A DNA stretch of 64,000 nt from Symsagittifera roscoffensis. Its lineage: Eukaryota > Xenacoelomorpha > Acoela > Convolutidae. Shown in pieces: positions 12,401 to 27,400 of the stretch. The notes under the pieces are model-generated. The model was not told the origin of the DNA. It worked only from the letters and a program-made list of their open reading frames with translations, and searched no databases. The stretch lies in assembly GCF_963678635.1 (NCBI RefSeq), contig NC_087064.1, forward strand, positions 65,403,548 to 65,467,547, read 5' to 3'. The stretch's first letter is position 1. Every line of letters begins with the position of its first letter. Position numbers and translations under genes: made by a program.

Positions 12401-15400
12401 GTTAAGAATGTGTTGCGTCAGTTGGCGTTACAGGAGATGAATGTGTGACCAAGAAATTAAAGCTGGGTTCCATCGATGTGTGTAGTGCCCCAAGAAGTTA
12501 AAATATTTTATGATCAGATCGGATTAGGAGCTTGGCGATGGGGTTGTGGGGGGGGGGGGGGTTGGGATTTCGGGGTCAGGGTTGGGGAAACCCGCCCACT
12601 TTTCATTTTGGTTGGGTGGCCAAATTTTTACGAAGGGACTCGCGTTTGGTAAATATTAACCCCAATCATTTTTGGCTGATAATAAACCCTAAAAATTTGC
12701 AAAAGGTCCTCTTATCGATAATACAAATTTGAGGGAGGAGTGTGCGCCTAAATACGTGAATTTTTTGTCACAATCTTTCAAAAAAGGCTCAAAAACAGCA
12801 TTTTTATTAACTCTGGCTTATTTTTTTTTGCAAATTTATGTCTTTCATGGTTTTGTCAAAACGTCTGGCTTAAAAAATCAAGGTGTGCAAAATGTACATC
12901 ACCTATCGAAAAATTTCAGCGCACGTCCTTGGAAGAGTAAAGGAAACTTTAAGTAAAGGAAACAGATTGTTCCTTAGGTTTATACTCTCTATGCTGAACC
13001 ACTGCACGACACATATCATTAAGGATACACAAGGGTGAGTCGCAGTCTCAATCTAAATGGAACAAATAAGTGAAACACTGAAAATGTCTAAGCGAGATTA
13101 ACGGTTGTCAGTGGTACTATAAAGTAGTTAATTCTTCGAGCCTTGCTTAGATGTTGGAAATGAGAGTGGACGACAAATCAGGTGGACTTGTAGTGACTCC
13201 TCACTCGCGCAACAACAGGACGGGAGGCATCTTCCATTGCTACGCAGAGCCCAAACAGACATACCCCACTCTACCCATTGTGGTATCCGCTCCGGTTCTC
13301 ATCCAGATTCAGTGTAAGTATTGCAGTTGATCTATATTGTTTACTGTTTCCCCCTTGGTTAGACTTGCGAAGCAAAGTGTATTAGTATGAACGTTCTTTT
13401 TTTCCAACCTAAGTCGCAAATAAAATTGCTACTTTTGGTGGTACTTTTAAACCGGTAGGCTGCGGTAGCAGTTTAATATCATATGTGCTTTGAAATTTGA
13501 TAAGTAAAAACTTAATACGGCTGATGAATTTTTTACACAAGCGAAGCTGGTATTATAGTATGAACTCTCTTTTTTTTCCAGCCTAAGTCGCAAATTTTGT
13601 AGCGACGAAATAAGTTCATTTTGAAAATGTTCATTTTGATCAATAACCAGCTATTAAGTACAGCCAATGCTTAGGATTTTAACACAGACTATTATATTAC
13701 AAATAGAACTTAAGCTTCAAGGTATCATGGAACTAAAGCGTAGAGGTAGGAAAGGAGACTCGCAACAAAATAAGAGGGTTCGAACCTGGGCAGGGTCGGA
13801 TGTTTTTCATGAACTTTTTCGTATAGTAGTTAAAATGCGTCCGCTCTATAAAACGAGGCATGTTAGTTGGTAATTTTTTATGCATATCTGTTGACTGCAA
13901 GTTGACTCATATGCAAGTTGACTGGTACTGCTAACGCGTTGTAATTGGCTTGCGTCACTTAGCAAATATGTAGACTCATAATTGGCTTGCGTCACTTGAG
14001 AAATTTTGTAGACTCAAAGTTTTACTCATTTCGTTTTTCCCAAGCGTTATCGGTCATATTTTTGCTTGTGTATGCGAAGTGCAACTTCGCCTGTGTGTAA
14101 ATCATCGAATGAAGCGAAAAAAGTTATTTGTTTCAAATAGCAGTGCATTGATAAACAGCTCAATTTCATAAATTTTGCAACTCGTGTATCTCGCAATTTT
14201 TCTGATATGCATAATTTATACATAATTTGTTTTTGTTTCCAATTTAATACATGCAAAATTGTGTCTTTTCGTATTTGGTGGTACTTTGCTGCATCGAATT
14301 GGCAATTTATTAACATATGTAGCTGCGTTATTGGTGACTAGTTTTTGAGGATTTTAAGCATCCGTGGCTGAGTGGTTATTGCGTGAGGCTCAATTTTTGC
14401 TTGGTCTTAGATTCGAATCCGACACGTAGCCGAGTTTTTGCTAATTGGAGGCTTATTTCTACTTTTGATTTCACTTGATAGAGCTGCTTTTTGGTCGTGT
14501 TCTCGCAAGTATTTGCGAAGCGCAGCTTTGCCTCTGTGTTAATAATGCCTCGATTCCTTTGCATGACTCCATTGTTATCAAAATTTTATATATCTTTTTC
14601 TGATTCTTTTTTAAACCATCAAACTATTGAAGTCAAATTTGAACTTCCGTAAACCGAATTGCTATTTTGTCTAGAACAGGTGAAAGACCGTAATTGTTTG
14701 TTATTACACAGGCCAGCTAAAGAGCGTAGCTTTATTTTGCGAATAAACATCTTTTTCTTACCCACTTCGCAAATAAATGTGCAGATTTAAGGCTCTTTTG
14801 CTGCAAAGCGTTGGCTATTGTATAGCATCTGTTCAATCTGCTTCATTGGTGGATAGTTTTTACCTATTTTCAAGCGACCATGATGGAGATGCGATAACTA
14901 AAAAGATAGTTAAATTAAATTTGTGTTTACGAATTACTGCTTCGCCTTTGTTTAAGTTTCACATTAGAATGAAAAAATCGATCCATTCCTATCGATCAAG
15001 TTTTATAAAATTGGGTTTGTGTTATCCAAAAAGTGTCAATTATAAGAAATTCTCTAAGGTGATTAAATGTTTTCTATGAAAAGCGAACGCTGAAAAAAGA
15101 AATCTGTTTCCTATATCTTTCATTTCTCTGGGCAAGCTTTTTTGGTATAAACTACCAAAAAACATTTTATTCTACGGTCATTAGTCCTTACAAAGGGACT
15201 TCACAAAGCTTGAATAGAATTTGTTAGCACTCTTAAACTGGGTTCATTTTTCATATACTCTGAATCGCGACTAATATAGATCGAATCTGATGACTCAATC
15301 AGCCCCATCTGAAGTTAACTTGTGATCAGGGGCGGATCTAGGATTTTCTTGAGGGAGAGGTGGATTGATTTTTCAAGCTCTCACAAAGCACTAAAAAGTC

Positions 15401-18400
15401 CCTGTTCTGGCCAAATTTTCTGCGCCGCAAGGAAAATTTTGAAAAAACAGGCAAAAAAGGCGTTTTTGGCATTTTCTGGAAAATTTTGACCCAAAATTGC
15501 CTTTTTTTTCGGCGCCCCCCCCCCTTTACATATATTGGCGCCAATTGCGCCTTTAATCATTTTTTAGGGTCCGTCACCAAAAATGGATATTTCAAAATAG
15601 TACAAAGGTCGACAGGGGGTCGAATCTGTGAAGAAGGGGGAAGCATCCGCCACACCCCCCCCCCCCAAATCCGCCCCTGCGTGTGATGCCTAAAATTTTG
15701 AATGGGTTGCGCTACGTTCAAATAAGCACATCTTATTTTGCACAAACTGACGCTTTTATAAAAAGTTTTTAGGGCTTTTTGAAATTGATTTCTAGTTAAG
15801 TGAAAATGGATTAGCATTGAGCTGACGAATCCAATTTTAGGTTGATTCGCGACACTCTCTAGCTTGTTAATAGACAGACAATTATGGAAAAATATAACGC
15901 CGTACTACTTTTAGAAGGGAACTCATTTTTATTGCTGTAGGCCTAAACTGGACGGAATATAAAGTGTGAATTGTTTTTTGTTTTCAATTACACCAAATTT
16001 AACTTGACACTTTCGTTATTGGACTGACATCCTCAATTGGGCCATCAATCTCACTCCATTGAGTGAAAAGTTCTATTTTTATTGTTGTGTAGAAAGCTTC
16101 TTTATTTGCTGAAAATCAGCTCTGACAAGAAGTGGCTGTGCTTAGCTCCTCGAATTCGATGTTGGCTGCGCGAATTGAGCACTTGCGCAATTTGTCTTCG
16201 CTTCTATGTAGATTGTAGATTTTGTTTTTCAGATTTTTTTTTTCAATTTCAGTCATAAATCCTAGCAGAACGTTTGACCGCAAAAACGAAAAGATGCTGA
16301 AATGATAATATTTAGTTTTTTTTTTGAAAATAAGTCTTCTGTTGGAGATATAAATTAAAATAATAAAAAGGAACAATTGTTTGGCTACATCTACCCCCTA
16401 AATGATCGGTTCCATTCGCTAAAATCGACCCCTTAAAAACTCCAAAATTTGCTACGATAGAATCTTCGGAATAATGTATGACAACGCAGACATGCATCGA
16501 TGCGAACAGAAGACCCCAAAAATTACCAGAATTTTTTAAAATTAACCAGCCAGAGGCCTAGCCCGAAGTTAATTATTCAAGGGTAACTAAGCTATGGCTA
16601 TCTTACGAGAGCTCACCTTGTGAGTTGCAGCTCACGTGCGATTTGAACCCGCAATCATATGATAACGCCATTCTCTATCGTTTCAGATGAAGAAACAGAG
16701 GTGCGTTTGTTGGTTGATGAAAAATTCAGTCCAGTAATTGAAGGTCACCTAGTCGAACTTAACTGCACTGTCACTGGAGGCTCTCTCAAGAAATCAGTCA
16801 CGTGGTATCTGGACGACCAGCTAATCGAGAACATTCCAGAACATTCTACGACAAAGATCTCGGAAAATGATGAAAAGTAAGTTCAAATTTGATTCAATTG
16901 GACGGAAAATTAAGTATGAGAAGCTTTAACTGGGTGCTAATGAAATATTGCATGATTTTTTTTACCTTACTGCTGCGAAAAGCTGGCGGATTTTTGTGCC
17001 AAGAAATTAATTTGAAAAATTTTCACCCAAGTAAATGTTGAAAATCACATTATGTTCCAACAGCCAAGTGGGTATCAATAGCTAATAAATGACCGGAGAT
17101 AATTGATTATTTTGTAAATATTCTGAATTTTACAATGAATTGAATCTACAAGGGCAAACAACTTGTTTTGGTTATATTAAAAATTTCTCTTTTTTTACAC
17201 CAAAAGATAGTAGTAGGATCTTTGAATCTGTGTCTTACCAAGATACGTGTGTTTTTGACATAGAAATAAGTTTTTGCGGGCATCAGCTTCAGACATATCA
17301 TGAGAAATTGTGTGTACGTGTTTGCTCAGATTCACCTGTGTTGTTGTGTTTACTTGTGATAGATTGGAGTTTGTGTTGGTGTTGCGGGAAGTGAGAGTGA
17401 AGCAGGCGGGACTGTACAAGTGTGTGGCGGAGGAGGAGTTGGATGTGATGAGGACGAAGAAGACAACTGAGAGCAACCAACTGCAGCTCAAAGTGCTCCG
17501 TAAGTCACCCACAACTACATACAGAATATCTCGAGTGCTTCACAGGTTCACCACTTTATCTTTAGAATGGTCTAAAAAGTCACTTTTTGGCCTATGTTCA
17601 GGGGCGGATCAAGGATGTTTTCGAAGGAGGGGGGGGGGGGGGATATTTTTTAAAAATTTACGAATATCTTAATATACTGGTCTAAAAAAAATCACTTTTT
17701 GGTCTATGTTATTATACTGGTCTATAAAAATCAATTTTTGGTTTATTTTTTTGAAAAGCATTTAATTTTTGTAGAGCTAAGTTAATCTAATCAACTAAAA
17801 GTTTATGAATTATAGTTTTTTTTCTCAATGCTTGAGGCAGGATTTTTGTTGTACATAAAACTTTTAGAATTCAAAATCACGCATAAAAAATCCTCCCAGC
17901 TCGACATTCAAAAGGGGGAATTCGTAACTAGGTTAAATGTTTAATTATGCTCAAAAGTTGATTAAGTTCTTCGTAGGGCCAAGAACTAGTCTAAGAGTAA
18001 GAGACCTGAATTACAAACTACTAAATGCCCCATGAAAAAAGTTTCTAATATTTCGTTTAAACTAAGTGCAACTAAACTCGAGTTAGCTTTAAAATTTCAT
18101 CCAGGTTCGAAGTTTGAGCCCATCGCACACATTCAACAAGTTTTATTACTTTTGAGCTGAATTTCAGTCTGAGTTGTGACTTATTTTGGTCTGCTAGCTC
18201 CAGATATCAGTTCAAATATAGCCCATATCAACTTAAATCAGACCGATTTAGTCTCTTTTGTGCAGAAAGGTTGGCATATTTGTGTGTTCAGTATGGGATC
18301 TTTGAAATTGCAGACCTGATAAAATATTTTGAAACGAGACCAATTTGGCGCCAGAATGTTTAATGTTGATATGCAATTTGAGATCCATTATAAATTATAG

Positions 18401-21400
18401 CCGTTTGACGATAACTTCAAATGGCTATTAAAGCAACAGCTCAAGTCAAGATATTTCTTGTGAACTATAATTTCATGCATAATTGATCTTTTTTTGACAA
18501 TTTCGGGTCTTTTTAGCTGAATTTAATATTTTTGGAGTTCATTCTGAACGAAAATGACGATTGACTGAGGCATAATTTTTGTTGATCAACATTTTTTTTT
18601 GCTTTTTAGTGGAAAAATGAAATGATTGATATTCGCAATGATGTCATATGCTGGCTAAGCGTACAAACTTAGTTCTACCATAATATGATTCAATTGAACA
18701 ACGCACTCTCTCATTATCCTCATTGAGGAGCATTTACCAATTGGTCTCTTGTTAGGGCCAGCATACATGCGAGCTTTTTTCAGCTCTTCACGTAGAACTG
18801 CTGTTGTTCCTGTTTGTTTGTCTTTTACTTTCATTTTTTGGGGCTGGGTTTTTTTTGGCCTTCAAGCGACGAGAACAGGTTTTTTCATGTTATATAAGTG
18901 ACTTATTGTCTGATTGAGAAGTTGTGTCCCAGGTGTTGAGGAGGAGATTCCAATTTCCTGTCTTACCCTTTAGGGACAAGTGGTGTAGCTCCTTTATTTG
19001 CAGTTCTGTCAAGTGATGGCAGATATCCTCCCATTCCACTGTGAAGAAGAAAGTCTCAAAATTAATCTTATCTGAATACATAAATTTGAGAATTCGAAAT
19101 TATGCAGAAAAAGTATATCCCTAATTTTCGTTGATAAAAGTGAAATCGAATGATTAAATTCAGCTGGGTTTCGTGGATTTTGATTTATTTAGAACAGACC
19201 GTAAATTGACTTCATTAAAACTTAGGTGTTCAGAAAGTAAGAATTTTTGACCTAATTAGATATCAATGAACGAAGTTAAGACAATAATGATGTGAAGACA
19301 ATATAACGAAATGATTTTTTTTAATGGAAAAAGCCTTCAAAGTTGTCCACACTCAATTTTGATCTTTCTTGGATTATCTTTTGATTTCTTTGTAAGCTCA
19401 ATTCAAATTCATTTGATAAAAGGAAAGCAAATTACGCTCTCCAATTGTGAAGGTGCAAATGATTAGAAGCAGTGTTTTGTACTTTACACGATGTACTAAA
19501 CATACTATGAGTAAAACCCTTATACGATGTAACTTGCACGAGAGGCGTTAATTGTTAACTTCGCAAACTTAACGATCAATCATTAACCTTGCGATAAGCA
19601 AGGGTGTTGCAATCGTGTACTACTTTTTCCCCGAGTTACCGTTGATCGCAGGATCTCCAATTTTATTTGATCTTCCCATCTTTTTTTTTGAGATTCCGTT
19701 AACTAACAGACTTATTTTGAGCATGTCTGCGTTTAAATACCCGTTATATTCGAAAGTTTTCACATGTTCAATGTAATTTTACCTTGACCGATTTGTTGAA
19801 CTTGTTTTTTTTTACTTAATCGGCTTTAGGCCTACATTAAGTTGACTTTGTTGGCTCCTTGCGTCGTATGAGCGAATAATTTTAAGTGTGTGTATGTGTT
19901 TTTTGAGGGAAAAGGACTTGAAGTTTTTTTTAGTTCAAATTGTTCCTAAAATAGTTTTTTTTCGGCTCAACGGGTGTCTGTTAGAGTTTTGTCAGCTTCA
20001 TGACCGCTGTTTTACTTTTGCAAGCTTTAGCGAGCGTAGTGTCATAGTACGACTATTTTTTTCCAACCTAAGTAGTAAATATTGGTATCACCAAAGTGGC
20101 ACATTTACGGCCTTTTGGTAGCATGTGATTTGACATTCGATAGCAAAAAGTTGACACAGTTGATGCCTTTTTGGTTCATCAAACGAAGGAGAAAAGTTTT
20201 ATGTTTCAAAGCACAGCAATAAAAAATTCGATTTCAGAAATTTTACTTATCAATTAATTTAGCATTTTTTAAAACATGATTTATTCATAGTTTGGCTCCA
20301 TGCTCAATATATTTCATGCAAAGTTGGTGTGGACGACTTTAGTTCAATTTATTTCAAATTATTACTTGCAAAATTTATTAGCATATGTAGCTGCTTTATT
20401 TGTGGCTAGTGTTAGTAAATTGCCAAGGGATTGTGGCAGATGCGAGGACAGGAGACTCAAAATCTTGTGGTCGTAGAATCGAATTCGCCTCTGTGTAAAT
20501 CTTTGTTGCGATGCTTATTTATCATTCAATTGTCCCATTTGATCTGTTTTTCTGAAAAGGGTTTTTTCCATGACAAATCGCGACTAAGCATAAAAGTTAT
20601 GATAATCTAGTTTTGTTTTCGACAACGGTTTTCGTTTCATGTTTGTCCACTAATTTCTCTTTTCATACTATGTTTTGTATCGCAAGTGGTGCGAAGCTGT
20701 GCTTCGCTTTTGTGTATGATAATACAAAATCAATAATTGGCAGATTTTTTTTGCGAGGCCAGCAATTTTTCATTGAGTACTGCAGGTTGATTGATAATCG
20801 GGGCGTGTGCAAAAAAAAATAATCGAGCAGCAAAAAATATATTAGACATTTTTCCATATGCTGAAATTGAGTTCAATGTAATTTTTCTAACTCTATGCCA
20901 CTGGCTAGGTTAGAGTTTTGTCGTTACTTGCCATATCCAGCTCACAAATTCTTCTGTTGGTTTTATGCTTTGGAGCGTGAATTAGTGGCGATAGATTAAT
21001 CTAATTAACACAAACTTTTTGATTTGTTTCAGACAGAACAGCTCTGATCGAGGGAGTGCACAACTCGTGGGCGCCTCGACTCAGTTCGGCCGAGATGCAC
21101 TGTCTGTTCCGAGTGGACTCAACTCTACTACATATGACGTCATCAGACGAAATAGAAGAAGCAGAGGCCTACTCCGGGGAGTCGGAACTTGAGAAAGAGG
21201 AGCGAAGACCTCTTTTCCGAATCCTGTGGAAGTTCTGGCCCTCTTCAGCTGAGAGGGAGTTGGAGGAACCTGTTGTGTATGAAGAGAACAGCTGGGAAGA
21301 CCAATATGTTCAAGTGTGAGTTGATTCAGTTATTGCCATTATTAATCAGATCTCTTTTAACTATTTCCCCCCACTATGCGAAAGAATTTTCACTCCTATA

Positions 21401-24400
21401 GAAAATCAAATCTTTGTATAAGCATATGTATGCATTTTGTACCTAGTTGCGAATCCCCTTCTCCCCTTTGCAATACGGGGCTATAGTTAAAGAGATCCTA
21501 TAAGTGTTATAAATGTTAGTTAACTGTCTAGATAAAGGTTAAATGTTGAAGTGCATAGTTGGCTAATTCGCAGTCTTGATGAGAACAGTCGCTGAAAAAA
21601 TCTTGAAAAGAAAGTGTGACAAAGAATCAATTGATTACATAAAATATGCCAACCCAATAGATTCAGTTGAATTTGAATTAAATTTTATTTTGTGTGATCA
21701 ATTACAGTAAATGTTTTTCATGCTCCTTTTTGTCAAATCGATTTCTGTTTAATAATGCACCCTCCCACCGTTCATTTTAGTTGTAGCCCACAAAATTTTG
21801 CTTCAAAATCTAACAAATTCGATAACTTTTTGTCATTGAAATTGTTGGATTGAAATGGGACTTCAGGGAAAATGAAGTTATCTTCATTTGATCATTTCTT
21901 CGTTTGAGCTGTTGTGTCTCCTGTTTTTTCCCTTGTATGTTTCAATGGAAAGCCTCTTTTGTGTCTTCACTTATCGGTTTAGATTGTGTTGTCTTCCTTG
22001 TTCTCGGATTAATCGATCTAAATTCAATTAGAAGTCGCATCTTCTCTTTAAACTTATTCGAAGCGGTGCGAAAGAACGCAATTTTTTTTATTGTGTGACT
22101 AAATTGAAGTCAAGTAGACTCACCATTGTTTTGGCTAATCGTTACGCAATTTACTTTTTTTCGTACATGCATTTTCAATCATTAAGTGACGTGTCATGTA
22201 CGTAGCAGTTGATGGCTCGACATTTAATCGGTAGCTAGGTTAGATTAGTCCGTGTTTGGACCATGTGGACAATTTCGGCCCACATGAACAATCTACACCC
22301 AAAATAGACCAATTGAACAATTTCCTAGAAGTGGATTTGGGGGGATTCAAAGATTCGACCACCTGACTACCCAAATGTCACCCCTTTGATACTATTTTAA
22401 GACCTCCGTTTTTGGCTGGTTGACACTTAATTTGTTCTAAAGGCACCTTTGGCGCCAATTTATACTATTTTTGAGGGGGTAGTGCGCGCCGAAAAAACAC
22501 GATCTTTGGTCAAAAGTGTCGAAAAAGTGCCTATAAACGCTTTGTTTTGGTCTGTTTTTTAAAAGGTGGCCTATCTTAGTGTTCTGGGAACGCTCGGAAA
22601 ATCAATTTGGTCGACCTGAAAATTAGGCTTCTGTGGCTGAGTGGTTAAGGTGTGAGATTCCTAATCTCTAGGTCGCAGGTTACAATCTCAGACGTAGCTC
22701 AATTTTTTTTGCTAATTCCAGGCTTATTTTTACTTTTTATTGCACTTTATTGAGCTGCTTTTTTGTGTTCTGACTAGGGTTTGCGAAGCGAAACTTCGCC
22801 TCTGTGTAAATGTTGCATTCTTTGCGCGAGATTGATATAAACTTTTCGCAGAGCCCCCCTCAATGATTATGAGTCATTCAATTCTGGTCGTCCTCAAACT
22901 TACAATTTTAGTCCCATTGTCTTACGTTGTCAGCTGAAACAAACAGAATAGGCTAAATTTTACTGAGTCTCTCTGTTTGTTTTCTCTGTAAAACTGACAC
23001 AATTTTGTTTGTTCTTTTAGATCTGGCAATCAGTTCAATCGGTTGTTGAGGATTTGTTTGACCCCATTGTCACTTTTTTATGGTCAGCTCTCTTCTGTGA
23101 CTCGAAAGGCCTTTGAGAAATCTCTGTTCTAATGTTATAAAGCGATTAAACAATTCAGTATTAATGTTTAATTTAAAACATTCATTGATAAATTATGGCG
23201 TATGAATATTCGCATGGTGCTATGAAACGGGTGTTCTGTTTTTTTTTTTTGCGTGTGTGTGAAGAAACCCGTGAAACCACCTTAGTAGTATTGCATCATA
23301 AAGGATGGACTAGAAGGGAACTTGTTTTTGGTAGTAAAAGGCTTGATTGAATTCAGTGCAAAATTCTCAGTAGATAACTGTTTAAATTATTCTACTTTCC
23401 CTGATAATACGTATTATTGTTCCGAATTTCGAAGAAAATGGAATATTTATGCTCGGTGTGTTATTTATTCAGTCATGCTCTGATGAATGAGCAGTCTTGT
23501 GTAAGAACAATCTGTTTCTCTCACTTTCGTGGCTAAAATGTTATTAATTAAGGTATTCAGAAGCTTAAAATTGTTCCGGTAACCGAAGTTACATTGCTCA
23601 TCCGTAATCATATAGCCCAATCAAAAAATTCTTGTTTTTTAGATCATGGAAATATAACGAATATTGATACAAAAAGGCGCGTTTGTTTCAATCAAAATTC
23701 AAGTCACTTAAGTATATGAAGTCTCTTCAAAATCGGACCATTTATTTGATTATCCAGCTGTGTTTTGGTGTTTTTGGTGAGATTAGGATTTAAACGGCGA
23801 GGAAGTTTTGAAACAGGCAGTGAATAATCAGAAGCCGGGAGCTGTTTTATTAGACTGAATTGGGACAGTTGTTCTAATCTGCTGAGATATCAATGGGGTT
23901 TTGTCTGACTTGGCATTAAATGACTCTTTGGGTATCCCTCGGCCAATTCGTAAAATAATTTGTAGCCTGTTAGCTTGATCTTTGGTATGAAATTGCAGAC
24001 GGGTGGTGATTTTTGTTTCATTCGTTTTGCCGGCATATGAAGTATTGGTCGAAGAGTCTTGAGGTTCTTGTGGTCAATTATCGAAACTTTATTTAATTTA
24101 TCTTCTTGTCAGCAACACAAAAAGTTTAAAAATGTTTTTTAGTGCCCATTTTTTAGATCAAGTTTTTCTATGATTTGGTACATTGAATCTAAAACAGGGT
24201 TGTTCACATGTAGACTCTGATTGAACTAGTTTGAAAATAAAAATTTGTCACTTTGAGCACAATTTGGTCATTCATTTGAAGGCGACTGGTGATTGAAGAG
24301 CGTCTCCTTTTTTTTTAAGTGCTCACTCACGCTATTCGAAGATAGCATGTGTCTCCTTTTACTTTGTGTGGTGATTGGTAGTCATGGAATCACTAGGTTT

Positions 24401-27400
24401 ATAATGTATACTGTTTTTCTAATTAGTAAGCATGATTCGGCTGCCACCTGTGTGAGGTATCTGATTTTCTTGCAAGTTGGGATATCGGTGACTTTCTTGT
24501 TTCAAGTAAAACCATTTACAATGAAAATACATTTTTTTGTTTCTGTACTTATACGTCCAGATCGAATTGAAATCCCTCATCCTCATCCTCCGATTCGAAC
24601 CCCTCCTACCAGCCTAATAAAATTAATGTGATGTGCACTATTGTATTTCAGGTCTCGTCAGCCAGTAGATGATAAGTTAGCTCCTTTCTCACCTGCTTTT
24701 GTGCTTCGCTCTCAAACAATATTATTTCAATTCACTCAGTTAAATCAATTAGCACTAACTATATCTGCATCTAATACAACTCATTTCACCAGATACTGAC
24801 TGATGATTCTAATCTAATACTTTTATAGTCAAACAGTTAAGATCCACTAATTAGCCTTTTCATAGAATTAGATTCTGAAATTATTAGCTTAAATTTTAGT
24901 AGTTCGAATAATATTTTGTTTTGTTTTGGACGCTGAAAATACTGGAAAAAATTAACATTTAAAAATAATAGTTTAATGCTTAATTATGATTCTTAAATGT
25001 CAGCTTCCTTATTATTTATGAAAATTGTCATTTTCTCATGCACAAATTTTTTCCTTTTGATTTGGAAGCTTGCATACTGGAATATAAAATATACATTGGC
25101 AAAAAAAAATCAATTTTTGGGCAAAATCCAAGCAAAGTGTGCCGATCATCCCATGTGAGTGTTTTTTTTTTCGAAAGTACATCTAAAAGCTCTCAGAAGT
25201 TGGGGAGGGGGTTTATTGGCATGCTCCTAATTAAGGTATGCGACAAATGGTTGGCTTAATTAAAAAGTGTGTCGTCCAATGTTTTGTGTGGGTTGGAAGC
25301 ATCTATCCATGTTAATATCAAGTCATAACTGGTTCACTTCACTGCACATTAGTTCATTTGTTGTTTCGCTTATTCGAACTCAATTATTTTTAGCTAACTG
25401 GAATAAATTGCAAAAGCAAGAAAATATTTTTTTCCGTCCGGGAATGGAACTCTGGGCCTGTCAATGATGCAAGTTCTTAGCAATGAAGCAAGTTCTGAAA
25501 AAGGCGCACGATTAAATCTAGACCAAATCGCGAAATGCTTACAACAGTAATCTATCAAAGCCAATGAATGAAAAATTTCAAAAACTTTGGAGGCTAGGAA
25601 ATTCACAACTTTTAACTTGTTTCAGAAATGTGAAGGTGAGAGAAGGTGTAATAGATGGGACAACTATCGTGAACAACTCTCTCTACATAGACCGTATAGA
25701 CGGGGAGAGAGCGGGCATTTACACGTGTGAAGTGGACACCATAGCAGGCTTCGAGTCATCAAGCGGAAACTTCTCTGTTTATTGTAAGTTTGTGTATTGT
25801 TGTAAGCTTTCGGTATATCTCTTTTCGTAGTTTGTTATGAAAGAAATGTTTGTCATTTCAATCGGTTGATATACTCCTATGATTTTTTGTACCGATTTAA
25901 TTCAGGAAAGTTTTAAATTTGATCACGCTCATATTTGACTTTTTGAGACTTGACTTTTGATTTCTTTTTGTTCCGACTTTCGAAGAAAGTCACGGAATAT
26001 TTGTGCTCAGGGTGATTCTTTTTCTCCAGACTAATTTCCTCTATTTTAATTAGCCATTTTTGAATGGATTTTTTATATCATCTGAAAGCTATTGATGTCT
26101 TGAGATCAAATCTAAAAAGATTTTTTCAACCTGTGATCAAATTTCGAAAAGTTATTGTTCCGACCATAGAAAATGGTGAGTAGCTTTGTATTCGCGTTTC
26201 TTTAGTTTTTTTTCGACGCAAAATCAGGTGCCACAAGTAATCATGGGAATGATTTGAGTGATATATTATATTAAAGCTTTTTCAGTCGTGATTCGAACGT
26301 CTTTAAAAAAACTTTCGAAGAATTTTTTCAGTGTAAATAAAAAAAAACGTTTAAATATTTGATTTTCTGCGTATTTTAGAGCGAATATCGAGCAGGGCTA
26401 TTTTTTTTCTCAACTAAATCAGTTACCACAAATAATCATTGGGTTTAGTGGAGTGATATATCATAATGAAGCCTTTTTAGCCCTGATTCCAAAGACAAAC
26501 TCAATTATACGACAGCAATTGTTTATGTAACCTGGAACAAGGGGCAGGTGCCAGTCAGGGTTCTTGGCTGTTTGCTGTTTGAACGCTTTCCTTTTTCTCC
26601 TCACAAGTGCATCTTTCAATGACAATTTTTTTCTAAGTTCCCAGCTGGGTTTGAACCCTGTCGTGCTGCGTATCGATCACCAATGCTACTAACTGTGCCA
26701 AGCACGCTATAAAACTTAAAACAAATCAAATTTTTACATAGCGAGCCACATGAACAATAGACAACAGATTTTAGATATTGAGTTTTTTGTAGGGCTGTTT
26801 AGCTCAAATCCCTGTGAGGACGCGAAGCAGCTTGATTTATTAGTGCCAATTTGATCATTTGAACGATAGTGCAGTCCATTTTTTTTAAATTTTCAATAAA
26901 TCAAATCGATCAAAGTAAAAAAAGAGTTAAAAAAATCAACTGTCGTACCTGGGCTCGAACTGATTCCCCTGGTATAATGGACATTTGATCATGAAAGAAT
27001 ATAAAATCAATTAAACACTGAAGAGAACAAAAATGGAAAAAATTCAAGTTGTTCAGATCAAACTGAGCAGCCTTCAAATTATTCCTATTCCTAAAACCGC
27101 AGGTGTTTACCGTTTTTAATTAAAGAGATATGAATGTTTAATTTCGGATAACATTGAACATAAGTTTGGAGATTCTTTTTTGTCTACTGGGTTTGGGAGT
27201 TGGCGATAGATACACTTGACCACTGAGCTTTCTGATTATGAAAAACGAGAAATTTTTCTGTTTACTCGATAGGCAAGTTGAGAAAATAATTAAAAATCTC
27301 CGATCAGCATTTGAACCTGGTCATACGGTGTGTGAGGCAAAAATATATACGCTCGGCTATGAAGGTACTTAACAACATTAAAATTTTTCCAAATTTGTTT

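Larger units (their letters stand above)
17500..21032 (+). other. 3.5-kb intron between Ig5 and Ig6
   Basis: It holds a hAT-like MITE end (CAGGGGCGGATC at 17599, next to a G-run), a SINE-like head near 19590 (TTGCGATAAGCAAGGG), a SINE-like copy at 20028-20500 and an isolated hairpin end near 20685. The remaining stretches, including 17760-19580, show nothing recognisable. Confidence 0.65.

Noticed and set aside
13667-13873. 68-codon open frame on the plus strand
   Set aside because: It lies entirely within a SINE-like repeat whose second copy (52520-52838) does not keep the frame.
17500-17672. Read-through of the Ig5 exon as a real C-terminus
   Set aside because: It uses no donor at 17500 although a good gtaagt is there, and it runs into a hAT-like MITE end.
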